Assembly (NCBI GenBank): GCA_910578605.1
Contig: CAJTQG010000009.1
Location: forward strand, 68,082 to 86,888
Direction of reading: 5' to 3'
Length of the DNA stretch: 18,807 nucleotides
From: an uncultured Lachnospiraceae bacterium
Lineage (GTDB): Bacteria; Bacillota; Clostridia; Lachnospirales; Lachnospiraceae
Part shown: positions 1 to 7,928 of the stretch, in pieces
How positions within the stretch are numbered: position 1 is the stretch's first letter
Layout of the letters: every line of letters starts with the position of its first letter
Notes under the pieces: model-generated
The model's input: the letters and a program-made list of their open reading frames with translations, nothing else
What the model was told of the DNA's origin: nothing
The model's database searches: none
Translations under genes and position numbers: made by a program

Positions 1-1542
1 TTTATATATATTTTTTAAGAAAATATTGCCTGTAACATGGTAACTGTAATTCTTCACTTCCTCCCTGTATGCGGAAGCATTAGAGTTATGGCAAAATAGC
101 AGCCACACATTATCATCTGCGGCAATTTCCTCCATCTGCTTATATATTCCATTTCTCTCTTCCCCCTTTTTTGTCTTTCTTGCCTGAGCTGCCAGTTTAT
201 TGTATTCTGGGTTTTTATATCGAGCCAAATTCATAGCCGGATCCTGAGTCTCCAACAAGCTCATAAAATTATCAGCATCCCCGTTATCTCCAAACCATCC
301 ATAAAAACATACATCATAATCTCCCGAAGCCATTTTGTCACGATAAGTAGTCCAGTCATAGGCATCTATCACCATCTCCACACCTACCTTTGCTAAATAT
401 CCCTGAACCGCTTCCGCTAAAATCTGTCCTCCAAATGGATTGTATGGTCTTGCATTTGTGTAAGTAATAGCGTGGATTTTTGTCACATTTTTTGCCTTTA
501 AATAATCTTTTGCCTCTTTTGGGGCATATGTCGTTTGTCTGATTTCATCACTGTAACCCTCCACCACCTCCGGCAATATGCTGTGAGCTGTCTTGGCATA
601 GCCCTGAAATAAATTTTCTACTAACTCCTCCACATTGACCGCCTGTGAAATTGCTTTTCTTGTATCCCTGTCCAGCCTGGTCGTATTGTATGCCATATAG
701 CAGGTATTCATACCTGGAGAAAAATATACGTTGCCCCCGCCATTTTTCACTTTTTCTATCATAGTGGCATCTATCCCATCTATAATATCCGCCTCCTTAT
801 TTAACAGAGCAAGAACCCTGGCAGAATTATCTGCTATGGTTTTCACAACAATTTGTTTTGCCTTTGGTTTTTCTCCCCAGTATTCCTCATTTCTTTCTAA
901 GACAATAGCTTCTTTTTTATCCCAGCGCACAAATTTATAAGGTCCTGTTCCAACTGGATGCTCCATCAGATTATTATCATATTTTTCACATGCTGCCGGA
1001 CTTACCATAGGAGCCCCCATAGCCATTGCCAGATTATTTAAAAATGGTGTACATGGCTCCTTTAATATAATTTTGACAATGTACTTGTCCATCACCTCCA
1101 CATGGTCCACTACACCATATACAAAATCTGCATATGCCATATCCTCCGTCTTGTAAATTGTCTGGCGCTCCACATTAAATTTTACAGCCTCCCCGTCAAA
1201 ATCCGTCCCATCATGAAACTTTACTCCCTCCCGAAGATAAAAAACATATTCTAAGCCATTCTCACTAATATCCCACGATTTTGCCAGACACCCTTCCACC
1301 TGACTGGAATCCTTTTTATAGGCAAGAAGCCCCTCATACATTTGCACATTTACCTTGGAGGATTCCCCTTCATCCGCAATGCCCGGGTCTAGCCCTCTCG
1401 GATCGGCTCCCTGTGAAAAAATCAAGGTTTCACTGGTGTTCTTTCCTGATTTTTTGTCCCCCTGACATCCTGCAAATGCCACTAACACAGCACACAAGCT
1501 GCAAACTCCTATCAACCATCGCTTTCTATCTCTCTTCATCAT
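1..1542 (-). CDS. ABC transporter substrate-binding lipoprotein, peptide/nickel type (SBP_bac_5), 3' end cut off
   Basis: The reading frame is open from ATG at 1542 to the window edge (514 codons, no stop), so the C-terminus lies outside. Residues 1-25 form a lipoprotein signal peptide with basic MMKRDRKR followed by a hydrophobic stretch. The lipobox AFAGC places the lipidated Cys at 26, so the mature protein is tethered outside the membrane. The body reads like family-5 solute-binding proteins (DppA/OppA type): IFSQGADPRGLDP near the N-terminus, then LREGVKFHDGTDF and HPVGTGPYKF further on. These proteins are usually 510-550 residues, so only a few residues should be missing. The start is supported by AAGGAG six nucleotides before ATG; a second ATG follows immediately. 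Permease and ATPase genes, if adjacent, would lie beyond position 1. The ligand (peptide, nickel or other) cannot be told. The family is confident; the substrate is not. Confidence 0.9.
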   Translation of the reverse strand, partial: MMKRDRKRWLIGVCSLCAVLVAFAGCQGDKKSGKNTSETLIFSQGADPRGLDPGIADEGESSKVNVQMYEGLLAYKKDSSQVEGCLAKSWDISENGLEYVFYLREGVKFHDGTDFDGEAVKFNVERQTIYKTEDMAYADFVYGVVDHVEVMDKYIVKIILKEPCTPFLNNLAMAMGAPMVSPAACEKYDNNLMEHPVGTGPYKFVRWDKKEAIVLERNEEYWGEKPKAKQIVVKTIADNSARVLALLNKEADIIDGIDATMIEKVKNGGGNVYFSPGMNTCYMAYNTTRLDRDTRKAISQAVNVEELVENLFQGYAKTAHSILPEVVEGYSDEIRQTTYAPKEAKDYLKAKNVTKIHAITYTNARPYNPFGGQILAEAVQGYLAKVGVEMVIDAYDWTTYRDKMASGDYDVCFYGWFGDNGDADNFMSLLETQDPAMNLARYKNPEYNKLAAQARKTKKGEERNGIYKQMEEIAADDNVWLLFCHNSNASAYREEVKNYSYHVTGNIFLKNIYK

Positions 1543-1648
1543 GAAATTTCTCCTTCGATTGTCAAAATCTTACTGTCTTATTCCTTGCATACTTATTCTC
1601 TTCCTATCAAAACTCTTCCTAATCAAAACAATAAGGTGCAAGCATACA

Positions 1649-1681
1649 GAGTACCCCGCAGCCTAAAGCTGCGGGGTACTC
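1649..1681 (-). terminator. Perfect 14-bp GC-rich hairpin after the GH43 gene
   Basis: Arms at 1649-1662 and 1668-1681 are exact reverse complements (GAGTACCCCGCAGC and its partner) around a 5-nt loop. The hairpin lies about 45 nt past the GH43 stop codon and ahead of the lipoprotein gene. Neither strand has a T-tract after the stem, so it is not a classical intrinsic terminator. It may block 3' exonucleases, terminate weakly, or be a copy of a dispersed palindromic repeat. The structure is seen; the role is inferred. Confidence 0.55.
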
Positions 1682-1725
1682 CAATTAATATATGCACTCT
1701 GCTCTTAATTGACGCATCTAATATT

Positions 1726-3807
1726 TTACTGGAGTTTCTTGCTTCCCCAGATACATACATTGTTATCTGCAACTGCAGTAAATGTCATGGTTTCAATTTT
1801 ACTTTCACTGACATTCATCTTAACAAAGACACCTTTATAATCTTTTCCGTCAATTTTCAGTGTAACATATGGGGTGCCATCCTTCATTTCCCATGTACCT
1901 TCATAATCACCGCTTACAGTGCCGTCATCATTCAGATTTACAGTCTCAAAACCTGCTACTTCCTTTGTTCCATAGCTGATATCATGCTTGTGAAGAATAA
2001 ATTCATATTCACCTGTCACTTCTTCTTTCTTGTAACCTGCTTGATTTAATTCCTCATTCTTATATTCATAAGGTGCTGCTACAAGCCATCCATCTTCGTT
2101 CAAGAACATTTGATGCACACGTACCTCATGACCTTCACCACCATTGTCAAATCTAGTGTGATAAACTAAATAACACTTGTCTCCATCTACCAGAACAGAA
2201 TTGTGTCCCTGAGCCACTTCTCCCTTTGACATAGTAGACCACTGGTAATTCCCCATAATCTTCATACCAACATGACCATTGATATTATCGCCGCCTGTCT
2301 TGTATATTGCAGGGTTCCCTGCTACATCTACATATGGTCCAGTTACTTTATCGGAGCGGAACACACGCATATTGTACCCTCCTGCTGCCTCCAGACCGCC
2401 GTAAGATAAGAATAAGAAATAGTAATCTCCCATCTTCTCTATAAATGGTGCCTCACCAGATACTCCATTACCGCCTGCTATCTTATATCCATAATACTCA
2501 TCGCTTTCATTAGCCACTGTTTTATATTTCACACTGTAATCTCTAAGTCCGGTATTCTCATCTAAATCCAGCATATAAATACCACCGAACCAGGAACCAA
2601 ATACCATATACATATTGCCCTTTTCATCCTCCACAATACAAGGGTCAATACAATTCAACTTTGTATTACTTGTGCTCTGATATCTTGTCAAATCTGCCCC
2701 CTGGCCCAGCACTTTATACACATCTGTTTTATTAGCATCATGGGTGTCTGTGTTAAAGCCAGAATACACTACCTGGCCTACATACTCATATGGACCTGTA
2801 ATCTTGTCAGCTGTCAGCAGCGCAACAGAAGAGTTGAAATCGCTTCCGTTTATACTCATATAAAAGCACCATTTCTTCATCACCTTATTATAAAATACAT
2901 CCGGTGCCCACATATTGCCGCTGAGTGAAGGATTTGACTGGGTTGTACAGTAATCTGTCCAAACTTTGCCAAACATGCTGTTATAGTTAGTATTAATATT
3001 ATTTGTAGTCATCTGCCAGTTCTGCAAATCAGTAGTTTTGGCAAATGCCAAATGAGAACCATAAATATAGTAGGAACCATCCTCCGCTTTTACAACAGAC
3101 GGATCATGGACACTGACTCTCATGTTTGTCTCTTTCTTGTCTGCCGGAATAGTATTCAATACAGGGATTACCATAACATCTGCCTTTACCTGTAAATTCA
3201 CCTTCTCACCAGCATAAGTGATTTCTTTTTTCACAACAATTGTATTTTTGCTTGCGGTAACAGCATGTGCATTCAAGGAAACACTCACAAGCCCTGCTGC
3301 CACCAGCACAAACAATGCCGCCGCTGCTGGCGGGACATTCTTTTTCTTTTTCATCATTACTACTACAACCACAATAATGATAATCACAACTACAGCCGCC
3401 GCAACTGCTATAATGATAATGGAGGAATTGCCGTTAAATGGTGAGCCTGCCCCATACACGGATTCATCACCCTTTAATTCCCCTGTCACAGAAAATGGAG
3501 CATCTTTTGTAATGCCCTGAGCTGATGTTGCAAATGCCTTATCATCCTGCGCGATTAATGTCTTGTCAAAAACATACTGAATCTGCGCTTTGGATACATT
3601 CACTCTTCCCTCGTTCTCAATGGAGTAGGTTACCTTAACTTTCTCACCTGCCTCATAGGAATCCTTATCTGTCTTAATTGTTGCTGTCACACCCTGCTGC
3701 TCTACACTTGACATATTTTGTTCTTCCGCTAGTAATGCTGCCGGAACACTTACAATCATTAAGAACAGCAGTGCTAAGGCTGTAAGCCTTCTCTTTCCAC
3801 CTTTCAT
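1726..3807 (-). CDS. Membrane-anchored GH43 endo-alpha-1,5-L-arabinanase-like glycosidase
   Basis: 693 residues. Residues 1-27 are a signal peptide; 38-115 form a beta-rich extracellular module (TIKTDKDSYEAGEKVKVTYS, CARDB/BsuPI-like). Residues 129-152 are a very hydrophobic Ile/Val membrane segment, followed by KKKK and a second hydrophobic stretch at 160-183 that ends like a signal-peptidase site (AHA). The catalytic five-bladed propeller spans about 230-590. It shows the three GH43 acids: base D235 in VHDPS, pKa modulator D388 in CIDPC and acid E452 in GEAPF, plus GHNS at 534-537, where arabinanases place a metal-binding His. The tail, 595-693, matches the small beta-barrel domain after extracellular AbnB-type arabinanases. 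The expected role is cleavage of arabinan (pectin side chains) at the cell surface. Start: GGGAGG seven nt before ATG. The fold is sure and the arabinan specificity is likely; another GH43 specificity such as arabinofuranosidase is possible. Confidence 0.88.
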   Translation of the reverse strand: MKGGKRRLTALALLFLMIVSVPAALLAEEQNMSSVEQQGVTATIKTDKDSYEAGEKVKVTYSIENEGRVNVSKAQIQYVFDKTLIAQDDKAFATSAQGITKDAPFSVTGELKGDESVYGAGSPFNGNSSIIIIAVAAAVVVIIIIVVVVVMMKKKKNVPPAAAALFVLVAAGLVSVSLNAHAVTASKNTIVVKKEITYAGEKVNLQVKADVMVIPVLNTIPADKKETNMRVSVHDPSVVKAEDGSYYIYGSHLAFAKTTDLQNWQMTTNNINTNYNSMFGKVWTDYCTTQSNPSLSGNMWAPDVFYNKVMKKWCFYMSINGSDFNSSVALLTADKITGPYEYVGQVVYSGFNTDTHDANKTDVYKVLGQGADLTRYQSTSNTKLNCIDPCIVEDEKGNMYMVFGSWFGGIYMLDLDENTGLRDYSVKYKTVANESDEYYGYKIAGGNGVSGEAPFIEKMGDYYFLFLSYGGLEAAGGYNMRVFRSDKVTGPYVDVAGNPAIYKTGGDNINGHVGMKIMGNYQWSTMSKGEVAQGHNSVLVDGDKCYLVYHTRFDNGGEGHEVRVHQMFLNEDGWLVAAPYEYKNEELNQAGYKKEEVTGEYEFILHKHDISYGTKEVAGFETVNLNDDGTVSGDYEGTWEMKDGTPYVTLKIDGKDYKGVFVKMNVSESKIETMTFTAVADNNVCIWGSKKLQ

Positions 3808-3858
3808 AGTAGAACCTCCCTTTTTGTTTTTTATATGCTCTTAATCATTCTATCATAT

Positions 3859-3886
3859 CTTATAATATATTGGTAGTATTAGTCAA
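3859..3886 (-). promoter_or_regulatory. Possible promoter of the GH43 gene
   Basis: Reading the minus strand, TTGACT (3881-3886) is followed after 16 nt by TATAAG (3859-3864), about 52 nt upstream of the GH43 start codon. A neighbouring TATGAT is too far from the -35 box. The match is reasonable but lies in AT-rich DNA where such boxes occur by chance. Confidence 0.4.
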
Positions 3887-3923
3887 GATTCTTCTTGAAA
3901 TTTATCATTATTTTGTTACTATT

Positions 3924-5135
3924 TTACAATTTCTTCTTATTAATCTTACCACCTTCATTTTTTTGAAAATATTGGTGATACATAAATTTTTTTGGAATTT
4001 CCACTGGACGCAGCATGGCAGAAAGGAGCCCTACCAACTCTCTCCTACCATAAATTTTATCTGACACTATATGGGCCTGAAGCTGTCCTCCCCGACACAC
4101 AACTGCCGCCTCCCTGATACCCTCAATCTTACATAATGCCTCCTCAACCACTGTTCCATATACCTTCTCCTCATGAATGGAATATCTATCATCCTTTCTT
4201 CCCATAAAATAAAGATTTCCCTGACTGTCCATACTTCCCAAATCCCCAACAGAGTATGGCATAGCCAGTCCCTGCACTCCATATGGCGTATTGACATATA
4301 TCTCTCCCTCCCTCAAGGTAACTTCTACTTGTGGAAATACCCTGCCAATTAAATTTTTTTCTTCTGTCATATCCTTAAAAGAAACGTAGGAAACATAATT
4401 CAATTCACTGGCACCATAATATAACACAATATCTGTATTGATGAAAATATTTTTCAGGTTCTGTGCTTCACTTCTCCCCATGCTCTGGGAACCTGACACA
4501 ATCATCTTCACCCTCTCATTTTTTTCCGTTTTTAAAACCTTCGTCAATGCCTCCAGCTTGGTAGGTACTAGATAAATCATATTGCATTCCCTCTGAATAC
4601 ATTTTTTCCAAAGATCTGGTGCAAATTGTGAAATTGTATAGATAGTTCCTCCCGCATACAATACACTTAAATATAAATTTAGATTACCAGTAAAATATAA
4701 GCTTCCATGCATAAAAATTTTTGTATTTTCCCAAATATTAAATATTTCATTTTGTACCGGAAAATAACCAGCCCAGCTTTGATAGTCCCGGTAAAGCAGC
4801 TTGGCCTCCCCCGTAGTACCTGATGTAAACACTGCCATACAACAGCCCTTTGGAATATCTCTTGCTTTTATACCCTGCAGCAGAGCAAGCTGAGCTTTTT
4901 GATTTCCCTCCTCCACAATTACAGGTATTTGTCTAGTACCACTGAAAGCCAAAAAACAAACTAACTGCTCCAAAACCCCAGACTTTAATATAGGATAAAA
5001 CAATTCCTTTTCATTTCCTGTTTTTCTCTTATCCATTACCATTTTTACAAGTTTTCCATAGGTAATGCAATTCCCATCTATAAATAACGCCGCTCTCTCA
5101 GATTCCCATTTTGCAATCAAATCTAAATATTCCAT
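3924..5135 (-). CDS. Short AMP-binding acyl-CoA ligase (ANL superfamily, YhfT-like) of the BioY operon
   Basis: An adenylate-forming enzyme activating a carboxylic acid to its CoA thioester. Numbered from the preferred ATG at 5135 (403 residues), the phosphate-binding loop FTSGTTGEAK is at 104-113, the aromatic/adenine motif YYGASE at 239-244, the ribose-binding Asp of GDLG at 298, and the C-terminal catalytic Lys of GGKINKK at 397. All core motifs are present, but the protein is about 100 residues shorter than typical acyl-CoA synthetases, mostly in the N-terminal subdomain. A longer frame runs back to GTG at 5204 and an ATG at 5180 overlaps the thioesterless thiolase stop as TAATG. I prefer 5135 because AGGAAGG lies five nt upstream and the family-typical N-terminus (MEYLDLIAKWESERAALFI) begins there. 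It is the last gene after thiolase and BioY. The acyl substrate is unknown; pimelate or another biotin precursor is an inference from context. Confidence 0.85.
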   Translation of the reverse strand: MEYLDLIAKWESERAALFIDGNCITYGKLVKMVMDKRKTGNEKELFYPILKSGVLEQLVCFLAFSGTRQIPVIVEEGNQKAQLALLQGIKARDIPKGCCMAVFTSGTTGEAKLLYRDYQSWAGYFPVQNEIFNIWENTKIFMHGSLYFTGNLNLYLSVLYAGGTIYTISQFAPDLWKKCIQRECNMIYLVPTKLEALTKVLKTEKNERVKMIVSGSQSMGRSEAQNLKNIFINTDIVLYYGASELNYVSYVSFKDMTEEKNLIGRVFPQVEVTLREGEIYVNTPYGVQGLAMPYSVGDLGSMDSQGNLYFMGRKDDRYSIHEEKVYGTVVEEALCKIEGIREAAVVCRGGQLQAHIVSDKIYGRRELVGLLSAMLRPVEIPKKFMYHQYFQKNEGGKINKKKL

Positions 5136-5179
5136 TTCCACCTTCCTATCATACCGCCAGCGGCATGAAAAACAATCCA

Positions 5180-6322
5180 TTATACTTTTAGATTCTCTAT
5201 CCACATCCCGCTGCCCAAGCCCCCTGCTGCCGCTACAGAGCTGATGCCATACTTCTCTTTATTTTTCTGCAGAGCACAAATTTGATGCAGCAGTATAATA
5301 GCTCCTGAAGCCCCGTATGGATGTCCGTATGCCAGGGCGCCTCCATATGTATTATACCTAGAAACCATATCAGGAAATTCCCTTTCAAACAATACATCTA
5401 TTAGCGCAAAGGCTTCATTGGTATCAAATCGGTCTACCTGACCAGGGGTTAACCCTGACCTTTTCATCATTGCCTTTATGGCTTTCACTGCCATCACCGG
5501 ACTCATACTCCCATTTCCACCCAATGTGATTGTTCCTTTTATGAGCCCTTGGGGTTCTATTCCACATTTTTTTATTCCCCTGCCGGAAACCAATATAAGA
5601 AAAGCTGCCCCATCATTAGTCAGACAGGCATTTCCCATATGAATATATTGTCCATGCTCTAAAGCAAATGGAAGTCTGCTCAAAAGCTTCTCACTCATTC
5701 TGTCACGAATCCCTTCATCCTTCTCACTGCCATAGACAGAGCAGATTATGTCCTTTAACACATGGGTATCTCTGGCATATACTGCTCTCCTATGACTTTC
5801 TAACACCCATCTATTCATCTGTTCCAAAGATATGCCTTCTTGCTGGGCGGCCTTCTCTGCTCCCTGCAGCATGGCTAACTCGGAATGCTCCCCTGGGGTA
5901 AATTTTGCCACCTTATAAACCTTCCCCTGCTCATACTCTGGATGATTTTTATTGTATGCCCTGACCGGCTGAGTTGACGCGCTCTCAAATCCGCCTACTA
6001 TCACGCAGTCTGCCTCCCGACACCGGATTTTTGCCGCCCCTATTCCTATGGCTTCCATCGCTGAGGAACATTGCATATCTATTGTAATTGCGGGAATGTT
6101 CTCACTTAACCCTGCCTCCAACATCATCAGGCGTGCAATATTTCCTCCTCCCACTCCATTCCCCAGGACTGCCATATCAACACATTCCCCCATCCATTCA
6201 TACTGTTCCATTAATTTTTTTATTACCGCTGCCCCCAGCTTCTCTGCCGGCACATGGCGATATATACCGTTTTCGACTCCCACATAGCTGCGAAGCCCTC
6301 CTGCTATATAGACCTCCTCCAT
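5180..6322 (-). CDS. Thiolase-family enzyme (YhfS-like) of the BioY operon, second active-site Cys replaced
   Basis: 380 residues, the usual length for acyl-CoA acetyltransferases. The acylated nucleophile is C85 in DMQCSSAMEAI. NEAFA (302-306) and GGALAYGHPYGASGA (327-341, His at 334) carry the other conserved residues. The C-terminal motif normally reads C-x-G-G-G-x-G, whose Cys deprotonates the attacking acyl-CoA. Here the stretch is VAAAGGLGSG (363-372), with Ala where that Cys belongs. The enzyme should therefore still form an acyl-enzyme but may not do ordinary acetoacetyl-CoA chemistry. The gene starts six nt after the bioY stop, with TGGAGGAG lying in the end of bioY, and its stop is followed closely by the ligase, so co-expression is near certain. 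Resemblance to B. subtilis YhfS is by gene order and family, not by alignment. The substrate is unknown. Confidence 0.85.
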   Translation of the reverse strand: MEEVYIAGGLRSYVGVENGIYRHVPAEKLGAAVIKKLMEQYEWMGECVDMAVLGNGVGGGNIARLMMLEAGLSENIPAITIDMQCSSAMEAIGIGAAKIRCREADCVIVGGFESASTQPVRAYNKNHPEYEQGKVYKVAKFTPGEHSELAMLQGAEKAAQQEGISLEQMNRWVLESHRRAVYARDTHVLKDIICSVYGSEKDEGIRDRMSEKLLSRLPFALEHGQYIHMGNACLTNDGAAFLILVSGRGIKKCGIEPQGLIKGTITLGGNGSMSPVMAVKAIKAMMKRSGLTPGQVDRFDTNEAFALIDVLFEREFPDMVSRYNTYGGALAYGHPYGASGAIILLHQICALQKNKEKYGISSVAAAGGLGSGMWIENLKV

Positions 6323-6328
6323 CTTGTA

Positions 6329-6922
6329 TCACTCCTCCATATTATGCAGTGCTGCCTGTATGGGTTTTGCAATGATTCCCGCTGCAACCGCTTTCACAAT
6401 ATCCAGTGCTATAAAAGGAAATACAGATTTTATTAATACCGCCATCCACGGAAGATGAAGCTGATGTTTCATTTGTATGGCGCCCGGAACATACATTATA
6501 GTAATACCCACAAAAATACACACTAAAATATATCTCACGCAATTATATTTCTTCCCTTTACATAAAGAAACGGCAACTGCTGCCGGAACAAACCCCCAGT
6601 AGTAACCACCAGACGGCCCAAGAATCTTGCCTAAGCCCCCAACCCCAGCAAATACAGGAAGCCCCAATATACCAATGATTAAATATACTAGAATGGAAAC
6701 CCCCGCCTGGACCGGTGACAAAATCAACCCTACCAACTCCACCATAAAAGGCATCAGTGAAATTCTTGCCTCTGTAAAGGGAAGAGGAATATATACAAAG
6801 GACGCCACACAGATAAGAGCTGCCATGCATGCCACCTTTGTCAACTCTCTCGTCTTATTTTTATGCTTTACTTGAAGGTTAATATCCATTGTATTTTTTG
6901 TGTTTTTTATATTTACTTTCAT
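6329..6922 (-). CDS. bioY: BioY, biotin-specific S component of an ECF transporter
   Basis: 197 residues, six predicted membrane segments. BioY signatures are clear: PVQAGVSILVYLIIGILGLP (70-89), GGLGKILGPSGGYYWGF (95-111), and near the C-terminus FPFIALDIVK with D174 and K177, which correspond to conserved residues of the biotin-binding S component. The hydrophilic N-terminal 28 residues (Lys/Asn rich) are longer than usual. No EcfA/EcfA'/EcfT genes are nearby, so it should use a shared energising module. AAAGGA lies ten nt ahead of ATG. It sits second in the operon, 62 nt after the hotdog gene and six nt before the thiolase. Uptake of biotin, or a related precursor, is the expected role. 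Confidence 0.95.
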   Translation of the reverse strand: MKVNIKNTKNTMDINLQVKHKNKTRELTKVACMAALICVASFVYIPLPFTEARISLMPFMVELVGLILSPVQAGVSILVYLIIGILGLPVFAGVGGLGKILGPSGGYYWGFVPAAVAVSLCKGKKYNCVRYILVCIFVGITIMYVPGAIQMKHQLHLPWMAVLIKSVFPFIALDIVKAVAAGIIAKPIQAALHNMEE

Positions 6923-6984
6923 TCTTTTTATGTCCTTTCTGCCAAATCAAATATGCTTTTTCTTGACCTCTTTTTATGTACAGA

Positions 6985-7635
6985 CTACTTTAATTTTATT
7001 TCTGCTGCTACTGTCTGGTTAGTTACAATCAAAAATAATTGCTCCCTGTATCGTTCTATACCCTGCTCCTCCATCAAACCCTCCTTTTTGTATACTTGAA
7101 TTCTATTTCCTACATATACAGGCTTTATAAATCTCACATGAACTCTTTCATATTTTTCAAAAAACGCCTCACATTTTTTGAGACAAATCCATACTATGTA
7201 TAGCCCCGGCATTACAGCTTTTTTACCCCTGTGAATCTCATTGGTATCCCCTACCTTTCGTAAATACTCCTCCAACTCCGCCTCATTCCCCTGGATTTGC
7301 GTGCATTCCTTATACTGCCCAATGATAGGCTCCCATTTTTCATTTTGTTTTTCTCTCCCATCTCCCCCAAATTTCTCTGACCATCTTTTTTTCATCAACT
7401 TCACATGGAGAGATTGTACTACTTCCCCTGTATTTTTTATTCCCCATGCTTTAATAGCCGCCCCCATTTCACTCTCATGCACTATTTGAACCTTATACTC
7501 CCCACCCTGTAATTCCTCTTTCCACACAAATTTCGCAGTGGTCATAATACAACCCTGCAAATTCTCCTGTTGAATTTCTGATATTTTAGAAATTAATTGA
7601 TAAAATATTTTTAGACGACCGGTATTCTCTATCAT
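6985..7635 (-). CDS. Hotdog-fold MaoC-like dehydratase/thioesterase-like protein, first gene of the BioY operon
   Basis: 216 residues. The C-terminal half carries a MaoC/(R)-hydratase signature: GDTNEIHRGKKAVMPGLYIV (129-148), with the D130-x-N132-x-x-H135 triad expected for hydratases, followed by the typical strand RVHVRFIKPVYVGNRIQVYKK (about 164-184). The N-terminal half (40-110) is probably the degenerate first hotdog of a double-hotdog protein but has no clear motif. Members of this family hydrate or dehydrate 2-enoyl/3-hydroxyacyl thioesters, so it would fit with the thiolase and CoA ligase downstream. It is not part of the three-gene B. subtilis arrangement I recall, so it is an addition to it. 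AAGGGA lies six nt before ATG. Family call good; exact reaction unknown. Confidence 0.72.
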   Translation of the reverse strand: MIENTGRLKIFYQLISKISEIQQENLQGCIMTTAKFVWKEELQGGEYKVQIVHESEMGAAIKAWGIKNTGEVVQSLHVKLMKKRWSEKFGGDGREKQNEKWEPIIGQYKECTQIQGNEAELEEYLRKVGDTNEIHRGKKAVMPGLYIVWICLKKCEAFFEKYERVHVRFIKPVYVGNRIQVYKKEGLMEEQGIERYREQLFLIVTNQTVAAEIKLK

Positions 7636-7737
7636 GTCTATCCCTTTCCAAATCCCAGTATATGTACTCTTTCCCCATCCTTTTCCATTTTGAAACAGCT
7701 TTTTAGTAAACTCTACGCAAATAACAGCTTCAAAAAG

Positions 7738-7766
7738 AGTATACTGTTGTCCTTTATATATGTCAA
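7738..7766 (-). promoter_or_regulatory. Sigma-A promoter of the hotdog-bioY-thiolase-ligase operon
   Basis: On the minus strand TTGACA (7761-7766, perfect) is separated by exactly 17 nt from TATACT (7738-7743, five of six). Transcription should start near 7731, giving a leader of roughly 95 nt before the hotdog start codon at 7635. No other good promoter is seen before the later genes, so this probably serves all four. Confidence 0.8.
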
Positions 7767-7790
7767 CTATTTTTTATTTATGGTTTACAT
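7760..7790. promoter_or_regulatory. Candidate BirA (biotin repressor) operator overlapping the -35 box
   Basis: An imperfect dyad is centred on 7775. On the plus strand the left half is ATGTCAACT (7760-7768) and the right half GGTTTACAT (7782-7790); the first eleven positions from each end pair at nine. The right half equals the GGTTTACA half-site of the E. coli bio operator, and the left half differs from its mirror at two positions. The 13-nt centre is 1-3 nt shorter than the 14-16 I recall for known sites. It overlaps the -35 box of the promoter before a bioY operon, where biotin repression by BirA would be expected. Sequence seen; function inferred. Confidence 0.55.
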
Positions 7791-7865
7791 TTATTACATA
7801 TTGCCCCCTTTACCTCCCTGCACATCCTGCCAGTCTTTTTATTGTACAGGAGAAATTTCCTACAC

Positions 7866-7899
7866 AAAAAAGACTCCAAGGAATACATTGTCCTTGGAG
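7866..7899 (-). terminator. Intrinsic terminator of ilvC
   Basis: A perfect 9-bp stem, CTCCAAGGA at 7874-7882 with its complement at 7891-7899, and an 8-nt loop. On the minus strand it is followed after one or two nt by six T residues (7866-7870 region). It lies about 30 nt past the ilvC stop and before the biotin-operon promoter, insulating the two transcripts. Confidence 0.9.
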
Positions 7900-7928
7900 C
7901 CTAATCATATAAAACACTTTTGCCAGAA

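Noticed and set aside
1560..1565. TTGACA on the minus strand close to the lipoprotein start codon
   Set aside because: It lies only about 18 nt before the start codon, so a -10 box would fall inside the gene; no promoter could be assigned there.
1585..2049. Plus-strand 154-codon frame
   Set aside because: Most of it is antisense to the GH43 C-terminal domain and it crosses the palindromic hairpin; no ribosome binding site or family match.
3218..3520. Plus-strand 100-codon frame rich in Thr/Ala/Ile
   Set aside because: It is the antisense of the Ile/Val/Ala-rich membrane segments of the GH43 protein; the low-complexity sequence simply lacks stops.
4067..4297. Minus-strand 76-codon frame inside the acyl-CoA ligase gene
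   Set aside because: It is an out-of-frame shadow of the ligase, whose motifs are continuous in the main frame.
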